Shown here: positions 25,930 through 39,385 of the stretch, piece by piece
Layout: the number at the start of each line of letters is the position of its first letter
Position numbering within the stretch: the first letter of the stretch is position 1
From: Nautilus pompilius
Lineage: Eukaryota; Mollusca; Cephalopoda; Nautilida; Nautilidae
DNA length: 64,000 bases
Direction of reading: 5' to 3'
Assembly: GCA_018389105.1 (NCBI GenBank)
Contig: JACATO010000095.1
Coordinates: 617,501 to 681,500, forward strand
Translations under genes and position numbers: made by a program
Notes under the pieces: generated by a model
Database searches by the model: none
Told to the model about the DNA's origin: nothing
The model's input: the letters and a program-made list of their open reading frames with translations, nothing else

Positions 25930-26215
25930 TCACCGGCAACCCTGCTAAGAGAATGTAGTGCTGTGATTGTCTGCTAGGAACCTGGCACTTCCAACTTTGG
26001 CAGGGAAATCTTTACTCGAACTCCTCATTTTTTTTAGATGTGGGAGGAAACCAGAGTGCCTGGAAGAAACCACATGCTTGCCTGGCTGAGAAAGAGCAAC
26101 AAGGAAAAAATCCATGCTGCCAGGGAGGTATGTCAATGTAAGCCACTTCTTCTGCTTAAACCAAACTTGGCTTTTCGACCTTAATGGTGAAGCAAGCTAA
26201 CCACCAGTCACCGCA
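25930..26215 (-). mobile_element. Ser-tRNA-like SINE copy, nearly full length
   Basis: It contains most family blocks in order: 'gctaagagaatgtagtgctg', 'ttgtctgctaggaacc', 'cttccaactttggcaggga', 'actcctcatttttttt', 'agatgtgggaggaaacc', 'ctgccagggaggtatgtca' and 'cgaccttaatggtgaagca'. On the minus strand the head side is the high-coordinate end. A G+C-rich island in AT-rich DNA. Confidence 0.7.
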
Positions 26216-26928
26216 CTACCAAAGTTATCACAGAAAAACAGAAACAAACCAGTGATCAGAGCTACATTAACGCTGGCAGAAGGAATGGATTTTAAAAGTT
26301 ACAGAAGTTACACCTTAACAAATCAAAAACAATGACAATGTGTCTCTCAAAGCCAAAAGTGGTCCCAGGTATGTTAACCCGCACTATTAATAGTCCCCGT
26401 TCCCACATATAAATTGTTACTTACAAATCTATGGAGAATTTGCTTCTGTGTAGATTATCATTATAAATGTTTAATACATACAGATCAATAAATTTAAAAC
26501 TAACTGAAAACTTTTTTGGTTTTTTTAAATATTGATTATACCTATTTGGCATTAATAAAAAAAAAGGAGGGAGGAGACAAAATGGTTAACTGATAAAGTC
26601 AAAGTCAACAATGGTAACATTATATTAATTCAAAACCAAAATTCTAGTCACACACACACACAATATATATATATATATGGTATAATATCAATGGAAAAAT
26701 AAGTAGTTAACATTTATTTCATCTTTTAATTATAAAGAAGGGTTTTTTAAAGCTCCACTTCCAACATGGCACTAAAATTATATTTTGTTAATTCTCTACA
26801 ATAAAGAATATCCAACGAAGGGTAAACTGTTGATGTTTCCTTCTTTGTCCAGCCAGTTAGCAACCAAGTCTTCTAACAATAAACTGATTTTATAAATAGA
26901 ATTCAAATTAAAATTCTTAAAATATATA
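26216..26928. other. Non-coding stretch, no gene recognised
   Basis: Contains a CA/TA microsatellite near 26648-26679. Nothing else stands out. Confidence 0.5.
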
Positions 26929-27207
26929 CAGTGTCCCAAAATAATTGATAAACACTTCCATGTGCTACCACAAAAGCATTTTGTCTCTCAACAATAAGCT
27001 ATTTGATTTGGAAGCATACAGATGACAGTATCATGCAACACAAAAGCAAACCACTGACATCACGTGTTTTCAGATGCAGCAATGTTGATAATGGACATTT
27101 TGAACAACTATTGATATTGTATCATATTTCTGATGTATAAAAAAAGAATTCTATCTAGCAACATGACTTTGTTTACCTGAGATTAGAAAAAATAACTTTT
27201 GGGACAA
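26929..27207 (+). mobile_element. Mariner-like element, internally deleted
   Basis: The left end, cagtgtcccaaaataatt, follows a TA, and the right end contains its inverse in diverged form (ataacttttgggacaata). Near 27070-27120 one plus-strand frame reads FRCSNVDNGHFEQLL, close to the GGHFEHLL-type tail of many mariner/Tc transposases. Only the two ends and the very end of the transposase remain, so most of the gene was lost by internal deletion. The right boundary is uncertain because its last bases do not match the left end. Confidence 0.5.
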
Positions 27208-27459
27208 TAATAAACTATATTTATTTTCTTTCAGTGATTATTGCAGTAAAGAGTTAAAAGCCTTGGATTTTATTGTGAAGTAATTTTTATCAAGCTTGTA
27301 CTGTTTCCTGCAGCTACACCCATAAAATGTCTTTTAAATTCTTATAATCAGCTAGCAATTAATACACACCAATCAAAGCCATGGAATATCTACATTTTTG
27401 ATGCTGTAAAACCATTTTTAAAAATATTTATTTATTTAAACAAGTATAATAAAACTGAG

Positions 27460-27620
27460 GTCCTGAGAATGACTCATGGCCAAGAATGGCTCAATTTGGC
27501 AAACCACACTAGCATGGTTTCTTCTTGATCTTCTTCCCCAGCTGGCCACTTTTTTTTTTTTTTTTTTTTTAGTAGGAGGAAACCAATGAAGAGTTCTGGC
27601 AGGGATATTCTGTGGTAGGT
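27460..27620 (+). mobile_element. Ser-tRNA-like SINE copy (plus orientation)
   Basis: Read directly it gives 'tagcatggtttcttcttgat', 'cttcttccccagctggccac' and 'aatgaagagttctggcaggg', the reverse complement of blocks in the minus-strand copies. A T21 tract (27550-27570) interrupts the block that normally reads like 'ttttctcccacatct', so this copy has a local expansion or replacement. Confidence 0.6.
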
Positions 27621-29764
27621 GGAAACTAACTTCCACACCATTCTCCAGCACATGGTTTAGGACACTGAAACCAGAGACTTGCACTCTTATGTGCTGATGC
27701 CAGCATGCGGGAAATTCGGAGAAGAAAATATATAAATGGAGAGAGTAATTTGTTTATCTCCTTAATTTTAGGCAAACTTCTTTGAAAATGATAATAAAAA
27801 TTATCCACAGAAACTTTATAAGTAATATGTGAAACTATTTGGCAGAAAACTCAAGCCATCTTCTCATTTGAATTTTATTAAGAGAACCATAAAGCAATGT
27901 ATGCCAAATCAGTATATTTTCCTATCAGCCTGTCAAAACCTTCCCTTTTATTTCCCTCCCAAAGTTTTGTCTTAAAACTAATTAAAATCTTTAGTATTTT
28001 GGACATCAGGAAATGTATCTGACAACTCTAAAAACTAATTTAACCTGTATCATAATTTATCTTTCAGGTTTTACGTGAACAGATACAATGCACACTATTG
28101 TTCCTAGTCTATAGTACACTACACCACATTGAACCTAGGTTTGTATGGCCTCATAATCCAGAGATCAGTAATGCAAGAATTATCCCCTGTAACTTTTTGT
28201 ACTTCAAAGCAAGAGATATAGAGGATAACAATGAATTTATGCTCTTAAAGAAGAATGATTTAAAGGAATTTGGTCGTGATTGAGGCCAACCATTATTTAG
28301 CATCAAAGCAGAGCTAATTGCGAGAGAAAGGTTAAAAACTTAATGTTATACTGCTAATCTGACAATGCCTCTTGCTGAAAACTACTTGTCAGACACTGTA
28401 TCCCTATGAGAACCTGTAGCTGATCTTCTCCAGGATATGTCACCATAAGGAACATAAAAATTATTTAAAGTAAACACCAATGTTCTGATGAAAGGTCACA
28501 TGATACTCAATGAAAACTTAATGTTCTGTGAGAACGGACATGTTCAAAAAATAGCTCGCCATAAAGTTGGTGATAAAAGTACCTGCTGCTTCATTAGGTG
28601 CAATTGCCTCCCCTTACTGCCAACAAATGCCCCTACAAAACATGGGTGATCATCTCAAAGGCTGGTTACAATTTGTGTTATGTACGTATTATTTTATTCT
28701 GAGTAGAAATTATTTTAAAAATGACAAAGAGAGGTGGTAACAAAATCAGCTTAAACAGCTAAAATTTCTGAGGTAACTTAATCCATTTTCAAAAGAACAA
28801 ACTCAACAAAATAGGGAAAAAAAAGAAAACAAATGTATTTATAAGATGTTTTCCTCTCATCTGGCTAGTCTTGAGGACTCTACCTTACTTACCTGCATGG
28901 CAATCATAGACTGAAAGTAGATGACATCATAATTTTAGCCAGGTTCTGTACTGATTTGAAGTCAAAGATTATGGAGTCCTTTTTATTAGATATCTTTAAA
29001 TCTGTATCAGATGACCAATATTGTTTTTTTCCCCTGTTGCTTAAATTTTTTCTTACCTTTCCTGGCTTGTTTATTTTTCTTTTGAATATGGATGAAGTTA
29101 CATCTGAAAATATCAGATGTATTCAAGATGATCCTTTTTGTTACAAGCCATCTTGTTTTTGTTTTTTTTATATTTTACATAAATTAAAATTTTTCTGCCC
29201 AAAATCTGATGTAAAGTGTTTAATCTAATCACATTCTATACTAGTTGTTCAAATGTTAATTTTTCCAAATTGATAGTCATAATTAGTCAGTATGCAAGGA
29301 AAATTATGCTTATCAATAAAAGGCTGACATTAAATTCTGTTTTTATGAAAAAGTCTGTTGCATATATATTTGTATATTATGCATTATTTTAACCAATGAC
29401 AGTCATATATTTGTCAGTGTAACACATAAATACATTTATTCCTTATCAGAAAATATTTTAAAATAGTTCAGTGGAATCACTGAAAACTCTGGTAATTTTA
29501 ATTTAACTAAACTGAACATTCATGGCATTCGGTAATCTTTATAATTAATAATACCACCAATGATTCTAGTAAATCAGCTTTGAACGTTTCCAGTTAAGTT
29601 GCATATATGGTGGTGAGAATTCTGTCTATGCTGTAGGACACGGAAAATTAGCATTATTGTTTAACGGAACCAAAACATTTATCATTTTATAAGACACCTA
29701 CTGACTTTAGCATATCAAGGACTTTAATGGTTCAGAAGGATGTCTACAATAATACTCATAAATG
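27621..29764. other. Non-coding stretch, no gene recognised
   Basis: A 61-codon plus-strand open stretch at 28098-28283 and a shorter Cys-containing one near 28480-28640 were examined. Neither could be tied to a family. Confidence 0.45.
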
Positions 29765-30010
29765 GGTGGTGTGCAGCTCTAGTGGTGGATGACTGGAGGT
29801 TGGAGGCCTGTGTTTAAGCTCCACAGAGAACTGAGTCAGGTAAGTAACTCCTTAGCATAATTCTTTTCTTATGCTTCTTCACCAGCCAGCCATGTGGGTA
29901 TCCTCCCACATCTAAAAGAGGAAGATCTCTGTGCTAAGTTGGAATGCTTGATTCCATATGGCACATGAATGGCAATACTTTCTAGCAAACAACTGTGGCA
30001 TGGTACTCCA
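29765..30010 (+). mobile_element. Ser-tRNA-like SINE copy, nearly full length, with head
   Basis: The best copy in plus orientation. The head has a box A-like sequence (cagctctagtggtgga, from 29774) and a box B-like sequence (tgtttaagctcc, 29810-29821). It is followed by 'tatgcttcttcaccagccag', 'tgggtatcctcccacatct' and 'tttctagcaaacaactgtgg', which are the body blocks of the family. The promoter arrangement supports polymerase III transcription from this strand. Confidence 0.7.
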
Positions 30011-33000
30011 TCACTATGATTAACTCAATTTTAGACATCAGTGCATGAAAGAACAACAAATCCATCCCTGACATCTGTAATCAAAAAATTAATAACAGGA
30101 TCAAATAACATTATTGTATAGATCTTATTTAAAAATGGTGAAGCTATTAAAATTTGTTTCAAACATTATGGAAGGTAGAACAATATCTCTGTAGACCGAA
30201 GACTTTATGGCTGGTCTCATAATACAGGTATTATTATTTTTAAATAGGAAGGCTGGCACCTTGTCAAAAAATAATCGATGAAGAAATATAGTAAACTACA
30301 AATGAAGAGAAGAGATAAACTTGCAAAACAAGTCAGTAAACTCAGCAGCTTTCATCATCTCCAGATTAACTCAGTAAAGAGAAGAATAAAGAAAAGCAGC
30401 AGTAATAATATCAATGTCTTAATTAGCTTAAACCCAAGCACAAAGGGTCTTTTATAAACAAAGCAGTATTCAATTAATGATAACTGATTAACAATTCACG
30501 AAGAGGAACTGAATGGAGATCATCGGTTCCAGATACTTATAATGCTTACTGAAAAAAGTGAGAAAGAAATCAGTTTTGTGTAAAACTTGCAGATCATTGC
30601 ATTTGTAGAATTTTAGGTTTGAAAGGCTCTGAGGATAAAAGTGACAACAACAACAAAAAAATTATGACAGTTCTGGTAGGTGAGTTGTGCTAGAGGATGC
30701 AAGTAGATCATTTCAGATTTATTGGTTTCAACTAGTTTTAGGAAAGACCTGTCAGTTTTGTATACAATTACTTATCATACGCTCATAATTTTTCTGTAAA
30801 GCAGCCAAATAAAACGTACATTCTGGTCTTCAAAGTTTATATTGTTAGATTGTGCATTAAAGTCCAGAACTGCTTGCTTTCTGTACAAGTTTGAAAATAA
30901 CAAGATTCTAGAACATTTTAAAATAGTGAAGTGATACCTATCCCATATAACCCTAACCCAAACACAGTTAGAGATATTGGTACATTTAATAACAGTTCAT
31001 TTCAATAGCCCAGCAAAAATAAAAATTATTACAATTTTAAAACACATTTACTGGAATTTTGAAAAGTAGTGTCATTATGTATCATTTTAAAATGAATTTG
31101 CACATTATTTATATTAACAGGAAAACTCACATTAAAACAATGTTGGCAATTTTGATATAAATAAGTAGAGTTAAATGTTTTTCAAATATAAAAATAAAAA
31201 GTTTTAACCTTTGAGAAAAAACAACCCATTTTTAAGAATCATGTGTGTAAATAAAACATGAAACAAGGAAATCTTCAACATGAAGGGGCAATAGAAAGAG
31301 TTGTCTCTTTAAAATAATTACATTTTCATTGAGAAAAAAAGAAGTTGTGTACCTGATAATACAAAATTTAAGTAATCTACAAAGTTAATTTTTCTTTTCT
31401 GTTACCATATTTATTCTACAACAATTTTCCCAGAGAGAAATTAGTAGGATAAGGTGCTATGAACAAAATTAAACATTGCACTTTGTCCTAACCCTCCATT
31501 TATATGCCATATTGGTTTATACCTTAGTTGCATTACCTGGCCCAGATTAGAAGCACGAGTTAGTATTCGTGTTAAATTGGCTGTATATTTAATCATCACA
31601 TTCACAATGCAAAGCATATGGAGGTTAGGGAAATTTTGATCTGTCTTTACAAAGAGTTATATTAATGAGGAAGGTATATGTTCCACAGCCCCTATAGCTA
31701 AATCTGTGCCGAGTAATACAGATTTGAATGGTAATAGGGTGCAAATGCCTGCTGCCCCTTCTCAGGTGATATACAAAGAGTTAATCAAATAGAAAGACCA
31801 AAGTAAAATAAAATGTAGATGCAATACCAAAATAAATCAGTGGAAACATTGAAAAAAAAACAACTTGTGTGAAGACTGAAGTTAATTTGTTTTAAGTTAT
31901 CAGAACTTGCTCAAAATTAAGCATATTCCAAAACTAAAATTTATCCAAAAATTTCATTATATATAATTTAGGAATGAATACTTTGTAGAGCTATTCTTGG
32001 TGCAGCACCATAACTTCAAAAGCTCTACCATATATTAACAAATTGTCAGGTGTGTAGTAGACACTAATTTGAAATGCACAGCATGTTTAGAAAAAATGTG
32101 TAAGAATCTGGTGTTTCACTATGAAGTTGCTGCAACAAATGTGTCAGGAGCCGTATTAGTTGCACTCTACAGGGCATACATAACCATGAATCAAATCTGT
32201 TTCTGTGGTGGCATCATTGAAATATTGCAACCTTTGTGCAGATTCTATAGACCTAGTCGGTGAGTTAATTACCACAGGATAGATGGCTCTGCTCTAATTT
32301 TAATACTACACCGAATGTGTTATCTGCACAGTAAGGGGGGAGGCTGCTGAAAGAAAAAAAGCCCACAATGTCAGACAGAAAAGTGATTTCACAACTATTC
32401 TGAAAAAATACATATATCTACACTGGCAGCCAGAAATGCAAACATACCAAAGAAATATCCAATATTATATATCTTAATTAGTGTATATAGTCATTCGTAT
32501 ATAAGAACGTGACTGTTAGAAACTATATGAGTGGAAAAACATACTAAACTATGTTAATGTTAAAACTTTGATCATGCAAGATGCTTTTCATTAAAATATC
32601 CTCTTACGATATTTTGCCGGAATCCACAAATATTGCAATAAACACTAAGTTTGAAGAAAGAAAAGGCTGCCTACTAGAAACGGGTGATTAAGGACCAGCC
32701 CTATTGGGATTTCATGAAGCATTTTAACTGAATAGCTCTGCACTCTCTAGTGATCTTGTGTTGTCACAGGGAAATCTAACTGACAGATGTCTGCCATTTT
32801 TTAATGGCAGTGAAAAAAAGTAGCAAAAAAAAAAGAAAAGTAAATCGCATACTATATATAAGCTCATAATTTGTTCAAATCAATGTTTTCTTCCTTTTCC
32901 ACTCTGTCTAGACATCTAAAGTAAGTTTTAATTATATTTTCTTCTTCTGTTGGTGTAAATAAATTTGTTGTGAAAATTTGAGGTATCCCTATAAAGACCA

Positions 33001-33599
33001 TAAAGGCTGCAACCAAATGTAGTTAAGCTCTCTGATCTTAATGCCACTTTCTACCTGATTATTGAAAAGTCAAAGATTATGTAAACTTGTTTCCATAGAT
33101 AATCAGGATGCAGAACATTAAGAGACAGTTAGGGTTTTATAGATGCGTGGCTGTTGTGCAGGGATGCTCTCGCTTTAAACAGAACACTAACAAAACTAAT
33201 GAAACACAATTATAATAGGCTCATGATTTATGTAGTAAGTGATTAATGGTCAGCTCATAATTCAATAATGTAATTACAGAAATGGTTTTCTTGGAAGCAA
33301 CTCTTCTCTAAGGATGCTAGGAAGGTTTTTTCACTGCCCACATCCTCTCTTCAAAAGTCCAGGACTACGGGGGATGTTGAAGTGAACCAAGCTGAAATAG
33401 CATCACCATTAGGGTATCTGACTTGGCTTTATTTGAATGTCCCTGGTACAATAAAAAAGGCAAGACATGATTACAAATTAGCTAAGATTCCAGCATGAGT
33501 AGATATTAAAAATGTTCACTAACAGAGTGCAATAAATTACCTACACAATTGGTGTTAACAGTTTTCCATTATTATCATTATTTTGCATACAAATGTTTG
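30011..33599. other. Long non-coding stretch, no gene recognised
   Basis: AT-rich, with short open stretches only. The interval 33170-33260 is rich in TAAT/ATTA homeodomain-type cores, but these are expected by chance in AT-rich DNA. Confidence 0.5.
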
Positions 33600-33790
33600 G
33601 AGGGGAGATAACCCTCCTTAAGAAGCATTTGTCAGTGCTGCACCATGTGGGGCTCAGCATTTTGCCAGGGGGGGGGGGACCCACAAGGCCAGTCTAAGAA
33701 AAGTGAGAAGAAACCATGCCAAAACGAACCATTCCCATGGGAAGAAACCTTGAGCCCTCAGCAGTACTGCAGACTAACCACTGTTAATAG
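33600..33790 (-). mobile_element. Ser-tRNA-like SINE copy
   Basis: It contains 'aagaaaagtgagaagaaacc', 'atgccaaaacgaacc' and 'cttgagccctcagcagtac'. A G11 homopolymer (33668-33678) replaces part of the block before 'acccacaagg'. Diverged copy. Confidence 0.55.
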
Positions 33791-35279
33791 CACTAGTATT
33801 AATCAAGTTAAGAATTGTACTGATGGCTGTTTTTTATTCCCCAGGGGGCCTCACATTAAGTTAAGATGGCTTCCTAACTACCTGTAACTACCAAACTAAA
33901 GAAGTCATTGCCTTAAACACATTTAAATAGGCACAAAATTAATAATTTTCATACTTTTTCTGTTTGTTTACCTTTGCACTTGATTTAATTAATCAGCACA
34001 GAAACACAGTTTCTGCATCTGATGAACTTATTAGGATTCCGTTTATGATCTCCATGATAACAACAAAGTACTTTACCGTAACAACATAACCAAGATGTCA
34101 GGCAAGAACCCTATGGTTGTAAGAGTTGAGCATCCAATATTGCTATAAAAAAAAAAAACAATAAGTCAATGTTGATGATTTGAAAATTGTAAATCTGGAA
34201 TCCAGAATGAAAGTCAAGGATGCAATCAAGACAGGTAAGGACCTACACTAGAATGCAATTTTGTCTCACTCTGTACCCATACATGATGGAACACCCCCTC
34301 CTCTCTCTAAAGAAAACTAATAATAAGTTAGTTTTTTTATAGGTTGGTTGTCTTCTTACCCAGGACATCAGTACTATTCTAATCTTTAAAGTGTTTTCTT
34401 TACGTGGTCTAAAGTAGAGACTTTATTAAAAATCTGTTCTTCATAAAACAAAGAAAAAGTAAATAGTATGTGGTCTAGGTTTAGGGTATTGGACAAGCTT
34501 AAAGTGACAGCTAAATTTATATGGCAACACTCATATTTAATTTCCAACTAATGAAAAAAGATGAAATAAACAAATATGTATATGCACATGAACCATATAA
34601 TGTCTTTTTACATTATTTCCAAAGATAATGTAGATTCTTTCTTTCTAAAATTAAAGTTTTCTTGTGCACTTACTCTAGGTGAGGAGAGAGATATATGAAT
34701 TGCTATACCATAAAAAACAATATACTACAGAAAATAAAACTGACTGAATAGTAACAGAAACTACTGCTTCGCCTCGCCGTGTATTTATTCATTTACTATT
34801 TTTTTTAGGTTTAACATGTTTACAGTCATACTTCTAATGTGTTAACTTTTCTTTTTGAATTAAAAAGATTCTGCCTGCAAAGCGCTGTAATTGTCCTATT
34901 TTCCACTGGCTGAAAAAAAAAAAAAAATAGATTGTGTAAAACTAAATCCTGATTAGCTCAACAATAATTTATTTAGGTTGTAAGTTTTTCTTCACAGCTG
35001 AGAGTTTGCTTTATGAGAACATTTTATAACACTTTACCCTAACAAATACGAATGACCAAACACAAACAAATTACTATTAAAAGCTAATTCCACAACATCA
35101 ATTTCCTGGGCCCAAAGCAATTTTGTTTTCAAATAATAATTTACCATTTTATTGCATAAATACAGAAAAACTGGATTAATGTAGTTTTCCTGACAAATGA
35201 AATAAAATAAAGTAGGAAATTGTTTTCAGTGGTGTTCTTTTCGCTGCTCAGCTAACAATCATTTCATGTCAGATTCTGC
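33791..35279. other. Non-coding stretch, no gene recognised
   Basis: AT-rich with A-runs near 34147 and 34914. No repeat ends or coding signals seen. Confidence 0.5.
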
Positions 35280-35560
35280 CATGCTAAATCTCGTCCCCCC
35301 ATAATAGCTTTTATGTCGGCAGTACCTGAAAACTACTGATAAAACAAGAGGCACCTCTGCATCAGCATCGAGCTGAAATTGTTGGTTAGTCTGTATAAAG
35401 GGGTCATCGTTTGTTGTTCCCTTTAGCTAATTTACAGGCAAGAAACTCCGTCATCCGAATGACAGTCTATAACTGAGGGAAAAGCTGGAAATGATGATGG
35501 AAAGCACTTGTTGTAAAATGTGTAGCTAGTTGGGGTCAAAGGTTGCAATCACCTTCTAGA
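35280..35560. promoter_or_regulatory. Candidate conserved non-coding element
   Basis: This block is more G+C-balanced and complex than its flanks, has no open frame, and contains no repeat family seen elsewhere in the window. It includes ggggtcaaaggttg (near 35534), close to the DR1 site type bound by HNF4/COUP-class nuclear receptors, and two short runs ending in ccctt. The call rests on appearance only; it could also be an old unrecognised repeat. Confidence 0.25.
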
Positions 35561-35764
35561 TATGCCAGGCAATGCAACCGTAGGCAACTGCAAATGACAA
35601 CTGGAGCACAGAAGAGGGCATCAAGTTTAAAATAATTGGTCTAAGTTATGATGGACTATGCTCAGTTTGAGAACTGTGGAAAAAAAAAACCTCTAATTTT
35701 AGTTTTAAGAAAACTTGTATTGAAAATGAGAGCTAAAGGCAGGGTTCAGTGGTAGATTAAAATA

Positions 35765-35890
35765 AAAAGTTCTAGTAGAGATTTCCCTGCTGGTCGGACA
35801 TGTCGGGCCCCATTGTCATGCAAGAATAGCACTACTTCCTAGCAGAGACTTGCGGAACAACCCTCCATCACCAGGGTTATCTCCCTTGTA
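35765..35890 (+). mobile_element. Partial Ser-tRNA-like SINE copy
   Basis: Plus orientation, tail half: 'aagttctagtagagatttcc', 'tgctggtcggacatg', 'tagcactacttcctagcaga' and 'caccagggttatctccctt'. These correspond, reversed, to the low-coordinate part of the minus-strand copies. Confidence 0.5.
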
Positions 35891-37859
35891 GACACTGGTG
35901 TACGAAAGAAAACCAACATTTAGCAAAATAAAATTAAGTTAGTTTTACGTGGAAACAAAACAAACAAACTTAATAAGGAAGCAGATAAAGTCAGATTTGT
36001 GATAGAACACCTGCATCCCTGAGTTCTGAAATGTCTCTCTCTTTATTATTTTGATTTAAGGCAAGATAAACTTCATCTTCATGAACCAACAACAATTCCA
36101 TTTGAATCAAGATCATGCAAATAAATCTCTAAAACTATTTTTTTTATAAAAAAAACCTTTTAATTAAATAACAATGAGTAGTCATTCTTTTGCAATTAAT
36201 GTGACAAACGAACTAGAAAAAAGTAAAAAAAAAAAAACAAAAAACAAAATTTTTTTTATCAATTTTGTTTATTTATTAGTTAACATAACTAAAGATATTG
36301 AATACTGTTATGTGGAGAGATGGACTATATTTTAAGTGAAGTACGTTTCCCTAGTGAACTCAAGTACCGTTACTAAGCTTTGGAAAAAGCATAAAATTTT
36401 ATCTTCTTTTGATTAGTTTATTGTCAACTTTTATTTAATCACATGCTATTTCTCTATTAAATGGGAACTATTTATCTGTAAGTGCCAGCTTTTTAATGGT
36501 CAATAAACAGAACTGCTAAATATCAAAACAACAAAAATACTGGTTCAAGTTGCAGAGGTTCATACATCAAATTAAATAAACTTTGTGACCGCAAGAAAGA
36601 ATGTGTCATTCAAAGGAAGGCAACCATTGATCTGGTCCTGTGACTGAATAGCGTAGTCTGGCTGCCATAATGATGACATTTTATTTTGAAAAATAAAGAA
36701 AAATAAATATTAATTAAAAAAATTACAGAAGTGAAAGTTCTGAAAAAATCTTTTTAACATTTTTTTAAAAAACATGAATAATAATTTTTAATATAAGGAA
36801 ATAAAAATAAAGACAACTGCACTTTAGTTTCTGTATCAATAATGCCTTTTTTACCAGTCAGCCATTTGAGTTTTTTTGCCATATCTAATGATGAAAAGTT
36901 CTACTGGGAAGTTTCACTTATGGCCTCACATGCTGAAAAGTAAGGATACAACTCGCAAAGCACATCAACATAAGATCCCTCATCTTGTAACCAAGATGGA
37001 GATCCACAACCACAGCAACTGGGAATGTGTATGATGATGAAATCAATAATGTGGTACAAAACCAATCTTTAGTAGGTGTCTACACCAAGTCAGTAAATAC
37101 AATATTTTGTCTGGTGTAAGAAATCTTTGAGATAAATGTAGCTGCTGGTAAAATCATCTCAATTAGAAGCGCATGAACCAGCTTTGCACTACATAGGACA
37201 AGCAGATAACCTATTATCAGAGGTATAAAACATGCTGAAGTGCTTCAGTGAAATGTTCCCTACATCCTTATATTAATGAAAGGGATATCTTAAGAGCATG
37301 AAGACAGAAAGTTAATAGAACAGTTCTTGTTTAATGTTTTCTTTCTTCCTTTATTTCCTCAAAACCAGTTTTACCATAGTAAAAGCCGCTACTTTGTTGT
37401 CAGGGAAACAGAATAAAAACCATCAAAGAAATGTGAAGAACTAAGTTGTTAATCATGCTGTAAATATTTCATGCTTTAAAATGTATATCAAAAGTGGCAT
37501 TTAGTTTTCTGTTGTTGTGCAACACAGGAGTCCACTGTTGTAGTCAGGGTAGGTTTTACTGCAGAAGGACAAGAAATAAGTCATCCAAATACTAGCCATA
37601 ATACTGTTAATTTATAGTTGTTATGTATCAAAACCATAATACTTCAGATAAAAATGCTAGTTATGGGAATGCAGGCAAAATTAAATTATATCAACCCTAA
37701 AAGAACCCCCTCCATAATAATAATAATAATAATAATATTCTTCTTGGCAAACCCCTGTCTTGACCTTAAGGCCTAAAGAAAACTTAGGGCATTAAGCAAG
37801 AAAGGAAAAGGTGTAGAGGTATTATTTATGGTGACCAAGTGACTTACCTACAAACAGTT
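35891..37859. other. Non-coding stretch, with an AAT microsatellite
   Basis: Contains a (TAA)n run at 37714-37736 and several poly-A tracts (for example 36223-36234). No gene was recognised. Confidence 0.5.
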
Positions 37860-38095
37860 GTGGGTTCTTGACAGGTAGTCAGGATACAAGCCCATTAAGA
37901 GTTACCCACAAAACCTCCACTACAAGTAACCAGAAAATTCTATCAGGGCTTTTCATTTTCAGACATGGAAGAAAACTGGAGTGATTGGCAGAGACTCATA
38001 TGCTGGCTGGTAAAGAAAAAAACTGTGCCAGAGAGGTAAACCAAACCAAGCTTGTCCTGACCAACATTCAAGCTTGGGCTCGCCATTATCATCAG
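37860..38095 (-). mobile_element. Ser-tRNA-like SINE copy, subfamily with extra tail block
   Basis: It contains 'gagttacccacaaaacctcc', 'ttttcattttcagacatgga', 'tatgctggctggtaaagaa' and 'ccaaaccaagcttgtcctga'. It shares the 'ttacccaca..a..tccac.acaa' block with the copy at 39060-39385, which suggests a subfamily with a longer 3' part. Confidence 0.65.
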
Positions 38096-39059
38096 AAAAA
38101 ATATATACTTTTTACTTGTTTCAGCTCCAATAAAAAGTAAATTTTAAAATTGTGTAAAACAAAGTACAAAACTTCAGTGGAATGACATTAAACAAAGCCA
38201 TCTTTGCTTTTTAACTGCACACTCTTGTTTTTTTAAAGAGCATTAATAACAATTCAAACCTGTTCCACACTCAATCAAGGATTTTCTACATACAGTAATG
38301 ATTCTTAAATGTTGTTTTAAAAATGTTTATTGAATTTCAAAGATAGAATTATGCATCTTTGTTATAAACTTGGGATTAAAAGAAGAAAATAAAAGAGTAA
38401 ATGAATAAGTGAAATAAATTAAATGCTGGTCCAGCTTTGGTATTCGTGTAGCATAATTGAAATGAAGAATGTTATTAATTTATCTGGACATCTGATGGAA
38501 TATTCACTCTAGCTGGTAATTGTTTTGGATGGATGATGCAAATGATGCAGGAAGAGAGGGGGTGAGGTGATCATTGGCTAAAAAATAAAAACAACAATAT
38601 AAAAGTAATAGATGATCTACAGAATTCCCTCTTTTTTTTCTCCCGAGTTGCTAACTATTACTGTGACTTTTTCAAGCAATTTCCAAAACGAGTTGTTTGT
38701 TTGGTAAATCTTTACCAGGATTCATCATGTAAATAGCCAACAACACAGCAAATAAAATAAAAACAGTGTTTGGCTGAGTGAAAACACAGACCATCGTTCT
38801 CACAAAATCTACCTACTTCACAAGTGAATGAAACCCCTGACAATGGTATGACCCCATTATGAATATTTTAAAAAAACAAACCACCTTTCACAACTTGAAA
38901 TATAGAAAAACAAATAGGACTGTATCTATATTTTTTCAAAGATGCTTTACATTTGGCTCCACAAATAAATGGCCATCATTTAGCTCTATATAAATTGAAT
39001 GCAATTTAATAAAATACTCTTTTATTGATGAACCCTGTCCTAAATATCAAGGTCTGAAG
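38096..39059. other. Non-coding stretch, no gene recognised
   Basis: No coding or repeat signal was recognised. The interval 38410-38560 is somewhat more complex than its flanks. Confidence 0.45.
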
Positions 39060-39385
39060 ATAGTGAGACAGAAGGGGCAGGTGTTTTGGATATCAGCCTT
39101 GGAGACCAGGCAATCTATCTGGGTACACTCAGAAACTCAAGCAATGGACTAGGTGGGAGTCAGTCAAGGGTTACCCACAGAATTTCCACCACAAACATTC
39201 ATAAAACCCTAATAGAACTCTTCATTTTTAGATGTGGGAGAAAGCCCACATGGCTGCTGATGAAGAAGAGTGAGAAGAAACCAAGTCACTGAGGTATGCC
39301 ATACTGAGCTGGTTGCAACCAAGATTTAAACTTGGACACTCAACCAGGACCTACTTCTGAACCACTAGACACCCTGATAAACTAT
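39060..39385 (-). mobile_element. Ser-tRNA-like SINE copy, long form
   Basis: The longest copy. It contains 'gggttacccacagaatttcc', 'agaactcttcatttttagat', 'gtgggagaaagcccacatgg', 'gaagaagagtgagaagaaac', 'catactgagctggttgcaac' and 'caagatttaaacttgg', the last being a diverged box B on the minus strand. It gives a good idea of the family consensus. Confidence 0.7.

Noticed and set aside
28480-28640. Cys-rich short frame (with STCCFIRCNC) as a zinc-binding domain
   Set aside because: Too short, flanked by stops, and the Cys spacing fits no family I know.
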